DNA of 64,000 nucleotides from Kalmusia sp. IMI 367209 (lineage: Eukaryota; Ascomycota; Dothideomycetes; Pleosporales; Didymosphaeriaceae). Shown one piece after another: positions 24,818 to 35,742 of the stretch. Numbering within the stretch: the stretch's first letter is position 1; each line of letters starts with the position of its first letter. A program made the position numbers and the translations under genes. The stretch covers positions 62,001-126,000 of the forward strand of contig JAPEUQ010000018.1 of the NCBI GenBank assembly GCA_027946365.1, in the 5' to 3' direction. Under the pieces are notes generated by a model. That model saw nothing but the letters and a program-made list of their open reading frames with translations, made no database searches and was not told the origin of the DNA.

Positions 24818-25273
24818 TTAGTCCTTCATCTCGTCGTCGGGATCGTTGAAATCCTCATCCTCCTCGTCCTCCTCATCTGCACCCTCGCCGAGTTCCTCGG
24901 CAGCCTTGGCGAAGTCGATGTTCTTGCCACGCGTGCGGCTTCCGACGATGTTCTGGGGATCGATCTCGGCCAAGGTGTCTTCGTCCTCGGGCTCTATATC
25001 AAACAGTTAGTGTATGTAAACATAGCGATCAGCTGCAAGCGCATACAGGCGCATGTCAGTAAACATACCAGGAGCCTGAAAATGAAATTAGTAACTTTGC
25101 GCCTGTAGACCACAATTGGCATTGAAACGAACCTGATCTTCAACGCCAGACTCATCGCTCGAGTCGTCGTCTGCAGAGTCCTCCAACTCCGGCACCTTGC
25201 CCTTGCCCTTGTCAGCGACCTGGGTGGGGTTCTCGACACCCTCCATCTGATGGTCCTCGGATTGAGCAGACAT
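24818..25273 (-). CDS. CHZ1: Histone H2A.Z-specific chaperone Chz1
   Basis: Three exons on the minus strand: 25273-25133 (141 nt), a 7-nt microexon 25075-25069 (GCTCCTG) and 24993-24818 (176 nt); introns 57 and 75 nt; 107 residues. The N-terminal half is acidic and disordered (PELEDSADDDSSDESG). The CHZ motif is in exon 3: EIDPQNIVGSRTRGKNIDF, followed by an acidic tail (EEDEEDEDFNDPDDEMKD). Joining exon 1 directly to exon 3 gives the wrong frame, and the 7-nt piece, which has its own TTTTCAG acceptor and GTATGT donor, restores it. Chz1 binds H2A.Z-H2B dimers and helps SWR1 deposit them. It is transcribed away from the proteasome alpha5 gene. The first donor is GTTCGT. Confidence 0.88.
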
Positions 25274-26328
25274 TGCGATTGTGGTTCGTCGAGGTGGTGT
25301 GGGAAGGAGAATTTGTGTGTTGGTAGCGCGTAAAAGTGGATGCGATCGGGACGTTGACGAGCTGTTTGTGTGTGGCGATGTGGAGAAGAGGTCGGTGAAG
25401 CCAGAACGGATCGCATGTATAACTTCAATGGGCTAGTCCGAGAGTAGTTAGTGAACCATGTCGCTGCAGCAACCACGGCCAGACTCTGGTCCTCGATTAG
25501 CAGGCATTTGAACCTCGAAGTACCAGCACCCGCGCGTAAGGGCTTGCGGGAATGGTTGGTCTTACATCCTGGTCTTACACTGACCCAAAAAGGATCTCCT
25601 GTCCGAAGCTTTGAACCATCGATGTTGCTTTTCGCAGGCTCGAAGAGGAAAAGATGATTGTATTCGCCATCTGTACCTTTACAAGCATAATGTTGCGATG
25701 GAGATACACCCTACCAAGCCTGTAGATCGGCTCTCTTTTGTTTCATTGGCGAAATAGCCTACCTTAGGTTTCTTAGGCATCCTTCTCGATTTTCTATTAT
25801 TGAGTCATTAGGCGCTAGAACAAAATCGATCTTACGAATACGTAGAACCACATCATACAGATACAACCACCGAGATCTTATCTGTCTCGTGGTGAACTTG
25901 ACGTGATGTTTCGTGACAAGCCGGGTTTACAACAGACATTTGATCTACTTGGTTCTATTTACGATTCTTGAGCTTGCCGAGACTATAGAAAGACCCCTAC
26001 TTGAGATAAAACCCAAATGTAGGAAAGAGACTGATTTATTAGTGGTCAACCTGTATATTTCAAGCGTTGACTTTACATGTAGAAAATACAGTGCGAAACG
26101 GCGAATTCGACTGCTCGACTTCGGAGAAGCAGCTTGGCAACGCACGGACCATTCAAGGCAGCTCCTGCCGCGTCGAAGTTGCGTAGCGGGCCTCAAGCTC
26201 ACCAGCACCGCACCCGCACTTCTCTAACCAGACTTCCTCCTCTCTCTCGCCTTTTTCTCTCGATAAGGGTATATCTCTGAGCTCGGCATCACCGAACACA
26301 CCTCAAATTCCAAACATAAAACTTCAAT
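25274..26328. other. Divergent promoter region CHZ1 / proteasome alpha5
   Basis: About 1.05 kb shared upstream of two divergent genes. The middle (25700-26050) is AT-richer. ORFs at 25451 and 25913-26227 show no features. Nothing else recognised. Confidence 0.5.
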
Positions 26329-27369
26329 ATGGTATGCTTGCCCGGAACATCGTCTGGAGCTCTGTAGCTAAGTTGAGCAGTTCATAGCACGAAGCGAATA
26401 TGGTGAGCACTATCTAAAACCTTCCCGCAATGAAACGCTGCTAATGCTCAATCTTTAGATCGTGGCATCAAGTTCGTAGCGCCACCATATCCCTCTCGCA
26501 GACGACAAGCTCACAACAGGCCAGCACCTTCTCGCCCGAAGGCCGTCTCTTCCAAGTCGAATACTCGTTAGAAGCCATTAAGCTCGGTTCAACAGCAATA
26601 GGCGTACGTCTGCCCTTAATGGCTCATCCGCCAGCCCCACATTGCCCCGACATATTATTCCCCGCTTCACCAGCTTATACATGGCATAGGTAGCCACCGG
26701 CGAGGGCGTAATTCTCGGTGTAGAAAAGCGCGTGACCTCTACCCTCCTCGAGACCTCCTCTGTCGAAAAGATTGTTGAAATCGACAGCCACATCGGCTGT
26801 GCCATGTCCGGCCTGCAGGCCGATGCCCGGAGCATGATCGAGCACGCACGAGTCGAGAGCCAGAACCATGCGTTCAACTACAATGAGCCGTTGAGGGTGG
26901 AAAGCTGCACGCAAGCGATATGCGACTTGGCGCTGAGGTTCGGCGAGGGCGCAGAGGGCGAGGAGAGCATCATGAGTCGGCCATTCGGTGTGGCACTGTT
27001 GATTGCGGGATACGATGAGGACGGACCTAGCCTGTACGTCCCGGCGACATTTACTGGATATCCAATTGGGGATGGAGCTAATTAGGGGACAGATACCACG
27101 CCGAGCCGTCCGGCACCTTTTACCGCTACGACGCGAAGGCCATCGGTTCCGGCTCGGAGGGTGCGCAAGCCGAGCTGCAGAATGAGTTCCACAAGTCTCT
27201 CACCCTTCCCGAAGCAGAGGTCCTGGTGCTCAAGACGCTGAAGCAGGTGATGGAAGAGAAGCTGGACAGCAAGAACGTGCAGTTGGCGAGCGTAACGAAG
27301 GAGAAGGGTTTCAGAATCTACACGGATACTGAGATGGAGGAGGTTGTTGGAAGGCTTCCCACGAACTAG
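26329..27369 (+). CDS. PUP2: 20S proteasome subunit alpha type-5 (Pup2)
   Basis: Six exons: 26329-26331 (just ATG), 26381-26402 (22 nt), 26459-26471 (13 nt), 26525-26603, 26690-27033 and 27093-27369; introns 49, 56, 53, 86 and 59 nt; 245 residues. The three tiny exons together encode the conserved alpha-subunit N-terminus, [20 protein letters not shown], which forms the gate of the 20S core; the rest reads [18 protein letters not shown] and on through the alpha/beta fold ([32 protein letters not shown]). The GS[ST]AIG form and the overall similarity place it as alpha5 rather than another alpha type. Alpha subunits are not catalytic. Intron 3 uses a GTTCGT donor, intron 2 GTGAGC and intron 1 GTATGC. 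Confidence 0.92.
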
Positions 27370-27960
27370 AGTGTGGCTCGCCTGCAGCAGGGGCGATTTG
27401 AGTTGGACGAAGTAGATGATGGGATTTGGGAGCATCTTCGAAGCCCTCTATCCCCATAACGAACAAATAGACAAAATCCCAACGTCACGAAGTACATGCT
27501 CAGATATTTAACGATCATACGTCTTAGAGCGACTCAATCGTCTTATAGCGTCACAAACCTCTCATCACTCGCCTACGCTACTACCGTCTAATACTAGGAA
27601 TACATGGCTTAGGCAATGTCGACGTACTCCCTTCAGCGCACTGCTTCCCAGAGTGTCATTCATAGATAGTATAGCGACTCGTTTTGAGGATCAGGCAGGT
27701 TGTAGGAGTTTCAAAGAGCGAACTTCGGATGTGGGATGCGCTCCCAACACTCCACCAAACCATCCCAACCACCAGCCTCAAAGGCCTTCACGTCACACAG
27801 TCACAAACCACAATGAACAGGAAAAAGTCTATTCCGCAACCTTCACGCTAGTATACAGCACAATCCCCATCTCCATGCTCCAGCGCTATGATACACACCC
27901 TTCCCCCATGCACATGGCCCCCCCTTGCAAATCCCCATCCATTTTTCACAACACCCCCAT
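27370..27960. other. Intergenic, between convergent PUP2 and QCR10
   Basis: 3' flanks of both genes; C-rich near QCR10 (27880-27960). A 103-residue ORF at 27653 is compositionally biased and unsupported. Nothing else seen. Confidence 0.5.
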
Positions 27961-28643
27961 CTAGAACGGGTTGTCCTCGGGCGCAATCTCCTGGATGAAG
28001 TAGTCGCCCAGAATCGGCACCTTCTGCATGATGTCCTTGCGCACGCGCGGCACCTCGGCGAAGAAGAAGAGCGCGAAGAAGCCGGCTACACCGCCGAAGC
28101 CTGCAGCGAGAGTGCCGCTGTGGAATTGTTAGCGTGGTTCAGCTTCGTACGAAGACATCGGCGATGGGAGCGGTGTAGAGGTCTGTCGGTTGCGATCGGT
28201 GCAGGTGAGTGGGTGTGTAGGGGAGGGAAGGCGTACTACTTGATGGCATGGTTCGCGGTGAAGCCGTGGAAGTTACGGGCGATCTTGTATCTGTCAAGAA
28301 GTCAGCGCTGCATGCCTTTTTGTTGCCTCTCTGCTCGATCTCGGCATTGCGTCCTCGTCCCGTCACTAAGTCCTCGCTTTTGCGTGCCGTCTCTTCCTCC
28401 CCTTTGGATCTCCCTCATCCCGACGCTGCTTCTCCTAGCCCGGACGAAACAAAGAATACCACGTACTGAGGGCCGAACCGACTCTGGTAAGCCTTGTACG
28501 AGCTGCGCATGCTCTGTTCCCTCGTCAGCTTTCCCGTCCTTTCAAGCTTGCATTTTCTCCGGCGAGCCATTGCGGCACCAATCGGGCAGCGGGCGACGTA
28601 CTTGAGCAGCGGGCGTGCGTCCGTGGTGCGGAGGAGAGGACAT
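27961..28643 (-). CDS. QCR10: Cytochrome bc1 complex subunit 10 (Qcr10)
   Basis: Four exons on the minus strand: 28643-28602, 28513-28467, 28290-28240 and 28117-27961; introns 88, 176 and 122 nt; 98 residues. No single ORF shows this gene; it appears only after joining the pieces. Exon 2 and exon 3 give YKAYQSRFGPQYKIARNF. Exon 4 carries the single membrane span (GVAGFFALFFFAEVPRV) and the family tail VRKDIMQKVPILGDYF, ending in EDNPF. Qcr10 is a small peripheral membrane subunit of respiratory complex III in the inner mitochondrial membrane. Splice donors are GTACGT, GTACGT and GTAGTA; the last is weak, but the frame and family match support it. Confidence 0.85.
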
Positions 28644-29126
28644 GATTGCGGTAGGTCGTGTGGCGGGTTGGGAAGAGTGTCGGGGTGACGTTCGTGTAGA
28701 GCGAGAGTGGTTGAAGAAGTGAGGTTCGAGGGCTTGGCGCGGATGGGCCAATGGGAGGGGTCGGGAATATTCGGATGACAACGGCGACATTGAGGATGTC
28801 TTTTGAACTTTCATTCACGATAGGCGAAAATGTTGGTTCATATTGCTGTTGATCTTTATATATACATTAGGGTTGTGATTTGGACGCTTTTACTACATAT
28901 TAGGGCCTCACACCTGGTGTTTCCTACCTACTCATTCATAGCTGTAGGATGTTCTACAGCAAATCTCCCGTTCATGCGGGTACATGCATGATAATTGAAA
29001 GCAATCTCCAAACCCTGTTTCCGAACGCCTTGCTCCTATGTTGGTATACTGCACCGAAACGCCTCAGCCCATTATTGAAAATCAGACCCCAGACAACTCC
29101 CATGATGTTGCCTCTTTAAGACCTCA
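28644..29126. other. Intergenic spacer (QCR10 promoter, MFS 3' flank)
   Basis: Promoter of QCR10 (minus strand) and 3' flank of the MFS exporter. AT-rich around 28830-28870 (a TATATATA at about 28857). Nothing else recognised. Confidence 0.45.
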
Positions 29127-31030
29127 TTATACCTGGCCCGCTCCCTCCGTCTTCGCCGCTTTCTTCGCGTCAACAGCGTCGCGCCATTGCCTCCCTTTCT
29201 CGGCCGTGGCATATGTCGCAAGAGCCGCAACCACCAAGAACCCCGCTGAAATAGTCGAGAACCACCCTACGCCAATCTTACGAACGGCTGGGAGACAAAC
29301 GGCAGATCCTGCTGCCGCAAAAAGGTAACGAACCGCGTAATTTCCGGCTGGAATACTTTTAGCATATCTTTGAAAATAACGATAAATGGTGAGCAATGGA
29401 AGAATGGAACGTACCAACAACTTCTGCACTCCTCGTCTGCATAACATCTAAGCAGTACGTGTTCAAGCTCGGGAAGCAAAATAATTGTGCCACCCCTTGT
29501 AAGAACATCATAATCACTGGCAGTGCAACACCGCCCTTCCTCTTCTCTACACTCCAGCCATATATCAGCATGCATGCCGGGATGACTATGCCAATGAACG
29601 GTAGACAGCTGCGCAAACGGTCCTCGGAGACGCGTTCACCGCGGATCTTGATGTACTTCTTGACAGTGTGGTCGGCCCAGCGACCTCCGACAAGAGTCCC
29701 GACGAGATACCCAGCACCGGGCGCGATGTAGAAAAGACCGGATTGAAGAGGCGATGACAAGTCAAAGCGTGGATTGAGGACATATCGAATGGGGGTCAGG
29801 AGAGAGTACATGTTCCAGACTAGGGATGAAGCTGCTATAGCCTATATCGTTGTCAGCTCATGAAACCTCTTGGTGATCGGCAAAACGCACGACAGTAAGA
29901 AGATTAGGATATCGGTAGAGGCGGAGGATACGGAATGGATTGAGCCATTGCCACATTGTGTGCAGTCTCTTCCTTTGCGGTAGATCTTTGAGTTCGTCGG
30001 CGCGGCGGTAGTGGATTGTTTCGGGTTGTAGGATCACTACGAGGAGGGTGGCTGCTCCGGCTAAGGCTGTCTGGAGCCAGAAGATGTCGCGCCAGGAACG
30101 GAAGGTGACGATTATACCGCCAATGAAAGGGCCTGTATATGATCAGTACAAAGCTAAGGGAAAAACTTGAGGAGACAACTGACCTAAAGCAGGGCCGATC
30201 AAAGTTCCTGACAAGAACCTGGTATAGCGTTACTGAGAAGTCCTTGAGCCTTTTCCGTCCGTATTTTAGGACACATGCACGATAGGATGGGGTAAGGGAG
30301 GCCAATAACATACCATCCCAAAGCTGTGCCTCGTTCGGTAGGTTTATATATATCTCCTATGACACTGGAACCTATTATCAAGAAAGCTGTCCCTTGAAAA
30401 GCAGTCAAGATCCTAAAGATAAAGAAGGCAGCCAAATTAGGCGCCAATGCAGTGCCAATAGAACAGGCAGTGAACAGTGCAGCACTGATGACCGAGACCT
30501 ACAGCTTTCTCGTTAGTCGTTAATTACCATTACAGCATCACCTCGGCCAGCGTGGTCTTGGTATTAGATATAATCTGATTGTTGCGTACCCATTTTCTTC
30601 CATAGATTGTCCCAATCGGTCCGTAAAAGCAAGGGCTTACACCCATAAACAACATGTACATAGCGTTGGACAAGTTGATGATTGAGCCATCGCAGTGATA
30701 TGTAGCTGCGACCTCAGGCACAGCGGACAACACTGTCGTTGACGAGACAGGCGCCAAGAAGCTACAAAAGGAGAGTACAGCGGTGATGACCATCTTTCGA
30801 TTTTCGGAAAATCGGTTGTACACTTCATCGTTGTCACCCGTAGCAACGTACGCCACATGAGCCATCTCATGGTTACTGAAGGTAGATACAGTGTGCCGCA
30901 GCTGGAGGCGGTTGCCCTCATCATTTTCTGTTGGAATGATGGAAGCAAACTGTTTCTCAACATCGGCTGGCTGTGAGGATGGTCCACTCTGCGCCGGTGC
31001 TGTGGAAGAAGACGCGGGTGCGAGGGCCAT
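29127..31030 (-). CDS. MFS drug:H+ antiporter, DHA1 type
   Basis: Six exons on the minus strand: 31030-30590, 30498-30314, 30218-30184 (35 nt), 30132-29891, 29841-29415 and 29347-29127; introns 91, 95, 51, 49 and 67 nt; 516 residues. A cytosolic N-terminus of about 75 residues is followed by 12 expected membrane spans. TM1 starts at MVITAVLSFCSFLAPVSSTT. The MFS loop 2-3 signature is in GPIGTIYGRKWVS and antiporter motif C is near FLSGTLIGPALGPFIGG. RGTALGWYV and the helical pair VVAGNYAVRYLFAAAGSA fit the fungal DHA1 family (Qdr/Aqr/Dtr-like). It probably exports a small organic compound or drug; the substrate is unknown. The nearest genes give no pathway context. Confidence 0.85.
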
Positions 31031-32006
31031 GATGGGCTATCATTGATTACAATGAGGATTGACGTCAAAGAATAATCTTAGAAAAGGTGTCCAATAGAGT
31101 TTCCTGTAATCTGGATCGTAAGACTTCTTCAATAGCGACTCGGCTATGTTATAAATCGGCACAAAACTGGAAAAGAAAGTGACTCGGTGCTTTTGGCTCT
31201 GCAAGTTTGAGCGGTATACAGCGCACTCCGCATTAACGAGTCATTGTACTTTATCATATCAAACGCTAGTGTGCGAACTTCTCCAAAATTTGCAGGTTGG
31301 GTCGGATTTGCCGTCATAGCCGTCCCAAAAAAGGTTCGACGTTCACTTTTCCGTGAAGATTGCCGGCCGACAGGGCAAGCATTTCCGCGCCGCCGGAATA
31401 CTCCAGACTTCGGAGTGGATGCCGGAGTCTTCGGGAGATTCCCGATCGCACACAAATTTTTCTCAGCCTATGCCGACGGAGAGTTTGAGTAGAATTTCGC
31501 GCAGCTACTAGCCACAGATGGTGGCGCGAGCGTGCTGGAAATCGAAGTTGAGGTATCGATAAGATAAGCCAGCGCGAACTCGCCGTCGCATCTGAGTTGG
31601 CAGGTGGTAGTGGGCGATCGTCGATGGGGATAGGCAAGGATGCTGTGAACGATAGGCCTAGCGTCTACAGGTCCTGGCTGCGACAACGCTGAACGATGTC
31701 GATGCGCGCTAGACACGATTCTGCTACGCTTGCTCAGCTTGCGAAATCGGTCAGCAGAGAAGCAAGAAAAAGCTGTTGCTCTTGATGGCATTGTCGTGTA
31801 ATATTTATAATGGCGGCGCGAGCCGCAGAGAGCTATGTACTCGTATGTAATGTAAAAACCTCGCAAGGGAAGATATCGCCTTCAGCGGGTAGTGCCCAGA
31901 AACGCCCAATGTTGAGATGTGCTCTCCTCACATGTTGGTCATGGATAATGCCGAAAACGCCACCAAAATGCAGATTTTTTGTTGGTCGGTCTATATGCTG
32001 AGTCGA
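31031..32006. other. Intergenic region upstream of the MFS exporter
   Basis: Promoter of the MFS gene (minus strand) and 3' flank of the hypothetical gene. ORFs of 103-132 residues at 31144-31866 (-) overlap each other and lack recognisable features. Around 31370-31440 there are several CCGGA/TCCGG and CGG triplets that could be zinc-cluster factor sites, but no clean spacing stands out. Confidence 0.4.
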
Positions 32007-32486
32007 TCAAGGCTCAGCCTGTCCACGCTCCGTTGTCGCTTCACCATGCCAAGCTTGTAGAACTTCTCTTCTCCCCGTGGCTGTACGGCCGCCGATATAC
32101 CACTTCTCGGCTCCCATGACTTCGTGAAAGCCCTCTGAGGAGCTATCGGATCCTCTTCGACTCCTTCCTGATGCGCCAGGGATCGGGAAGGCTTTCGTTG
32201 TAGGGGAGGTAGAGCGGTGGTACGGAGCAGCGTGCTGTCTGGTGGGTTGGAACTGGCCCGATGCCTGTACCGCGGCAGTCGTGGCTCCAGGCGATGAAGG
32301 CCCGGCTTTGGTGGTTATGGTTCGTGACGTGTTGGCGTTCTGATTTGCATTTTGAGACGAGGCGGAGGCGTTGTGTGTATATGAGCTTGCCGCGGCGGCC
32401 GACTGCGAGGTTGCCGCCTTTTGTATCGCGGACTGGGCTCGGAAGGCGGCCAGGAAGTTGGAGAAGAAGGGGCGATTCGACGACAT
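32007..32486 (-). CDS. Conserved fungal hypothetical protein (MSSNRPFF...EKWYIGGRT)
   Basis: An uninterrupted 159-residue ORF if translation starts at the ATG at 32486 (MSSNRPFFSNFLAAFRAQSA). A longer frame reaches 32594, but the added 36 residues look like leader sequence. The short hydrophobic/basic N-terminus is followed by a long Ala/Ser/Asn/Thr-rich disordered stretch, and the C-terminus has the motif GSDSSSEGFHEVMGAEKWYI then GGRTATGRRE. From memory this N- and C-terminal pattern recurs in hypothetical proteins of other ascomycetes, which suggests a real gene, but I know of no assigned function. The Ser-rich SDSSSEGF block could be a phosphorylation site. No membrane segment or enzyme motif is visible. 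Confidence 0.65.
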   Translation of the reverse strand: MSSNRPFFSNFLAAFRAQSAIQKAATSQSAAAASSYTHNASASSQNANQNANTSRTITTKAGPSSPGATTAAVQASGQFQPTRQHAAPYHRSTSPTTKAFPIPGASGRSRRGSDSSSEGFHEVMGAEKWYIGGRTATGRREVLQAWHGEATTERGQAEP

Positions 32487-34439
32487 GGTATTATGGGGAG
32501 ACTTGGGCTCCGTGCGAGAGCTCCGGCGGTCCGCGTGCATCAATAGGCGCACAGCAAGCTGCGAGGAGGCGACGGGTTGTGTGGGTGGGCGCAAGGCTCT
32601 GGCTCGCGTGGAGTGCGCCTCTGGCCGTCTTTTAACTGCTTTTCATGCAGCTGCTGGAGGAGAGCTTGTCCCGCTGTCCCGCGCAGTGGAATAGCCGAAG
32701 GGTGGGGAGGGTGTGGTGGTTGCGGCTCACGCTGCACGTTCGGGTGACGTAGGGTCAGCGAAATAGCGAAGGAGGGGCGCTCGGATTGCAGTTGACAGCA
32801 GCGGGACTGGAGAACGGCGGGGTTAAAACGCTATCGTGCGGTTGTTCGTCGGCGGTACTGGGAGAAGCGTGGTACCGTGTGCAAGACGGCGGACGGGAAG
32901 ACGTTTGGCGTGCAAGTGACGGCGCAACGTGAAAGCAATGGAAGAAAACAAATCGGAAGCAGCTGATTCGATGCCTGAAAACGTTTCCGAGATGGACCGA
33001 GCCGACTAAGCCCAACTTCGCGCCTTGTTTGCTGCCCCGCGACGGTTGCGATCACTTGGTCATGGCTGGCACTTCTTCTCCAGGCCTGCGCACCACGGCT
33101 CCAGCTCTTGCATGGGTGCTGCCGTCTTTTGAGCTTCGTCAAGGCAGGCTGCAAGATTTGCTCATGGTTTCTGACCAACAAACGGGGTGCTGCACACCAA
33201 CCTGCGCCAACCTGCATCCGCCCTATCGCCAACCCCTCATCTGCACCTCGCAGCCATACAGGGCCCGAGGATTTGCAGCCTCCGATCCGCCAACTCAAGC
33301 GCCCTTCTTCACATGTCTAGGAATCCTTGAGTCAGCGCGGGAGTAAGCGTGCTGCAGCTTCACTGGGGTGGTTGCTGCCTCCAAACAGTATATGCGCGAG
33401 GCGCTTTGTCAAGCTGTCTTCCGTCTTCAAAATCTCCCGATGAGCCGTGCACACCGCTCAAGTGTCCTCCACTTGCAGCTTCGTCACGTGTTCTGCTTTT
33501 GCCGAAGCTAGACCATTCGGCTCTCCGGCCAGATTCCCACGTGGTCACTTTCCGATGCTGAGGTGTTGACTTGCTCTTCGCCAATCCTACCACGGACGCC
33601 GTTCAACACTGCCCAAAACACGTCGGATATGCTCCCCGGTTCTCAACATCTTGATGAAAGCCACCGTAACAGCCTAACCACATTCCAATACGCCATATCT
33701 GGTAGTTTCAGATGAGAAGCAGCTTCAAACATATTTGGCCCGCCTAGCCTTGCTCAATCGTTGGCTTGCGAGAGCCCCAAGTTGAACTTGTACAATCACT
33801 TCGATTGCCTTCTTGAACCTGGTTACGGCCTCTATAGGACGGCTGACTACTGATTACCGCTTTTGTGTCCGACTGGGTACTTTGTTTCCCGGTCGGATTT
33901 GCGGCTGACATACAACCTCCACAATGCCCGTTTGTCAGATGCGAACAAAGCATGAATGCACCAACATTGAAAGTGATATGACAGCTTGCGCCCAAGCGGC
34001 CATGAGTTGTATTGCTTGTCACTACGCCCCGTGGCTATCAGTAGACACAGCTCATCCCCTAAGTATCTTGTCTTTCACTTGTCGTTGACTCGTGTTCCTT
34101 TATATACATTGACTGGCTAGTGCTCCGTTTCTCATTCGCCGGCTCCGATCCCCTTCACTTCTCCGTCCACTCACTACGCTTGTCGTGGGTCCACGTGCGC
34201 CGGCGAAGATGCGACTTTATCTTTATAAGGACCGAAGGGCACTGCTTTTGCCGCTATGTCAAACCCAACATCCTTGCTAAACCCTTCTATTTGACTTAAC
34301 ACCACTCCACACTCTGGGTATCCCCCTTTTGGCACTATAAACGTCGTCTGGACGAACAGTGTGAGGCACAAGCCAATAACCCCGATCCACCTTTGGCGCG
34401 ACCAGCAGCACCTCCAATCTCATATCTGGCATATTCGAA
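32487..34439. other. Intergenic region, nearly 2 kb
   Basis: Divergent spacer between the hypothetical (minus) and the HD-domain gene (plus). ORFs at 32261-32694, 32831-33346 and 33744-34022 overlap on both strands without features. A TATA-like TATATACA at 34101-34108 lies about 330 bp before the HD gene start and may be its core promoter. Confidence 0.4.
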
Positions 34440-35303
34440 ATGTTCTCTCGAGTCAAGAACCTTGCGTTACGACTTAGAAAATTCTTGAAGCGGCTACCGG
34501 AAGTATGGGCACTAACACGCTCTACCAATGACCCCTATGCCGCTATCTTCACACCTTATGCTTCGATGCCAGGTGGATATGAAAACTCCTCTGCAGAGCG
34601 GAATCTCGACCTCTTAAACATGGACAAACTTGGCATTCCCATGCAACACCGTGCTGTGTTTCTCGCTATCAACAAAGCAGTGCGCAGCTACATGTACGGA
34701 GATCAGTACGATCCGTCCCATGACTACGAACATATCCAGCGGGTCGTCAAGTACGTGAGGAAAATATATATCGCAGAAAAGAACGCTGGGCGTTTGAGCC
34801 CACATCTCGACGTCACCACCATGTACCTCGCCGCTCTAATGCACGACGTCGGCGAAACCAAGTATTTCGAGAAAGGCCGAACCCAAGAGGAGGTCGTTGT
34901 CGAGATGATGCTTGAATGTGGCGCCTCCCTTGAGATAGCTAACAAAGTTGCCACCATCGCGGTCAACGTGTCCTTCACACGAGAATTGAAGGCTGTCGAT
35001 CGAACTCTTATCAACGCGATCATCGAGGTCCATCCGGAGCTGGCTTTTGTGCAGGATGCTGATCGCCTTGATGCCCTCGGCCCGAGTGGACAGATAAGAT
35101 GTTCTGTGTATGGCGGTGCGAACGAAGAGCGGCGGAAACAGAGTATCCACACCGGCGTCCAGTTGCATCATAAGCGATTCCAGTACTATCTTGGGATGAT
35201 GAAGACGCGGACTGGACGGGCGATCGCAGAGCAGAAGTGGTCTTGGATGGTAAATTTCCGGAGGGACTGGCATGAGGATACGGACGTGAGTAGTGTGTTA
35301 TAA
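34440..35303 (+). CDS. HD-domain metal-dependent phosphohydrolase
   Basis: Single exon, 287 residues. The first 60 residues are basic and poorly conserved in appearance; an internal Met61 (MDKLGIPMQHRAVF) could be a second start. The HD fold has a His at DYEHIQRVVKY (H98), the HD pair in ALMHDVGE (H135-D136) and the distal Asp in VQDADRLDALG (D206/D208), so all expected metal ligands are present. The overall form resembles the small YedJ/YpgQ-like HD hydrolases, which act on nucleotides or related phosphates. The substrate here is unknown. No neighbouring gene suggests a pathway. Confidence 0.8.
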   Translation: MFSRVKNLALRLRKFLKRLPEVWALTRSTNDPYAAIFTPYASMPGGYENSSAERNLDLLNMDKLGIPMQHRAVFLAINKAVRSYMYGDQYDPSHDYEHIQRVVKYVRKIYIAEKNAGRLSPHLDVTTMYLAALMHDVGETKYFEKGRTQEEVVVEMMLECGASLEIANKVATIAVNVSFTRELKAVDRTLINAIIEVHPELAFVQDADRLDALGPSGQIRCSVYGGANEERRKQSIHTGVQLHHKRFQYYLGMMKTRTGRAIAEQKWSWMVNFRRDWHEDTDVSSVL

Positions 35304-35742
35304 ATCAACGTGGAGAGTATCTTTTGTTGCTTTCATGGATGCTTCCTAGGGTAGCAACTTTTGTATATTCACTTATCGCCTTGTTTGCGGAAAGGATGCC
35401 CTTCTAGCGCTTTCGTCGAATTACGTCAGGTTTAGATGTAAATTACGTTTTTAGACACCATCATAATACAAAATCCACGGATATTGGCTCTACCGCGATA
35501 TCTCAGCTTATCTATGTGTCCACACAGTCGCCTCAACACACAACGCCATTGATATCCACAGACAAAACCCTTCAACAATAGCCCAGAACAGCCCCCTCAA
35601 AAGACGCGACAACACAAAGAAGCCTGGAAAGCCAAATCAAGCCTATCCTCAATATCGCGCACAAACCCCCAATCGCTTATCTCTCCCCCTCTAACAACAA
35701 ACCTCGTACGACCCAAACACCCACCCAAGGCAACCGCACGCA
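35304..35742. other. Intergenic, 3' flanks
   Basis: C- and A-rich, T-poor at 35530-35740 on the plus strand. No ORF of note; probably the 3' UTRs of the HD gene and of the small Cys-rich ORF. Confidence 0.4.

Noticed and set aside
25600..25625. B-box-like GGTTCAAAGCTTC on the minus strand
   Set aside because: Poor match to the consensus and no A-box or acceptor stem could be found.
31144..31866. Overlapping minus-strand ORFs of 103-132 residues upstream of the MFS gene
   Set aside because: They overlap one another in different frames, none has a recognisable feature, and they fall in the region needed for the MFS promoter.
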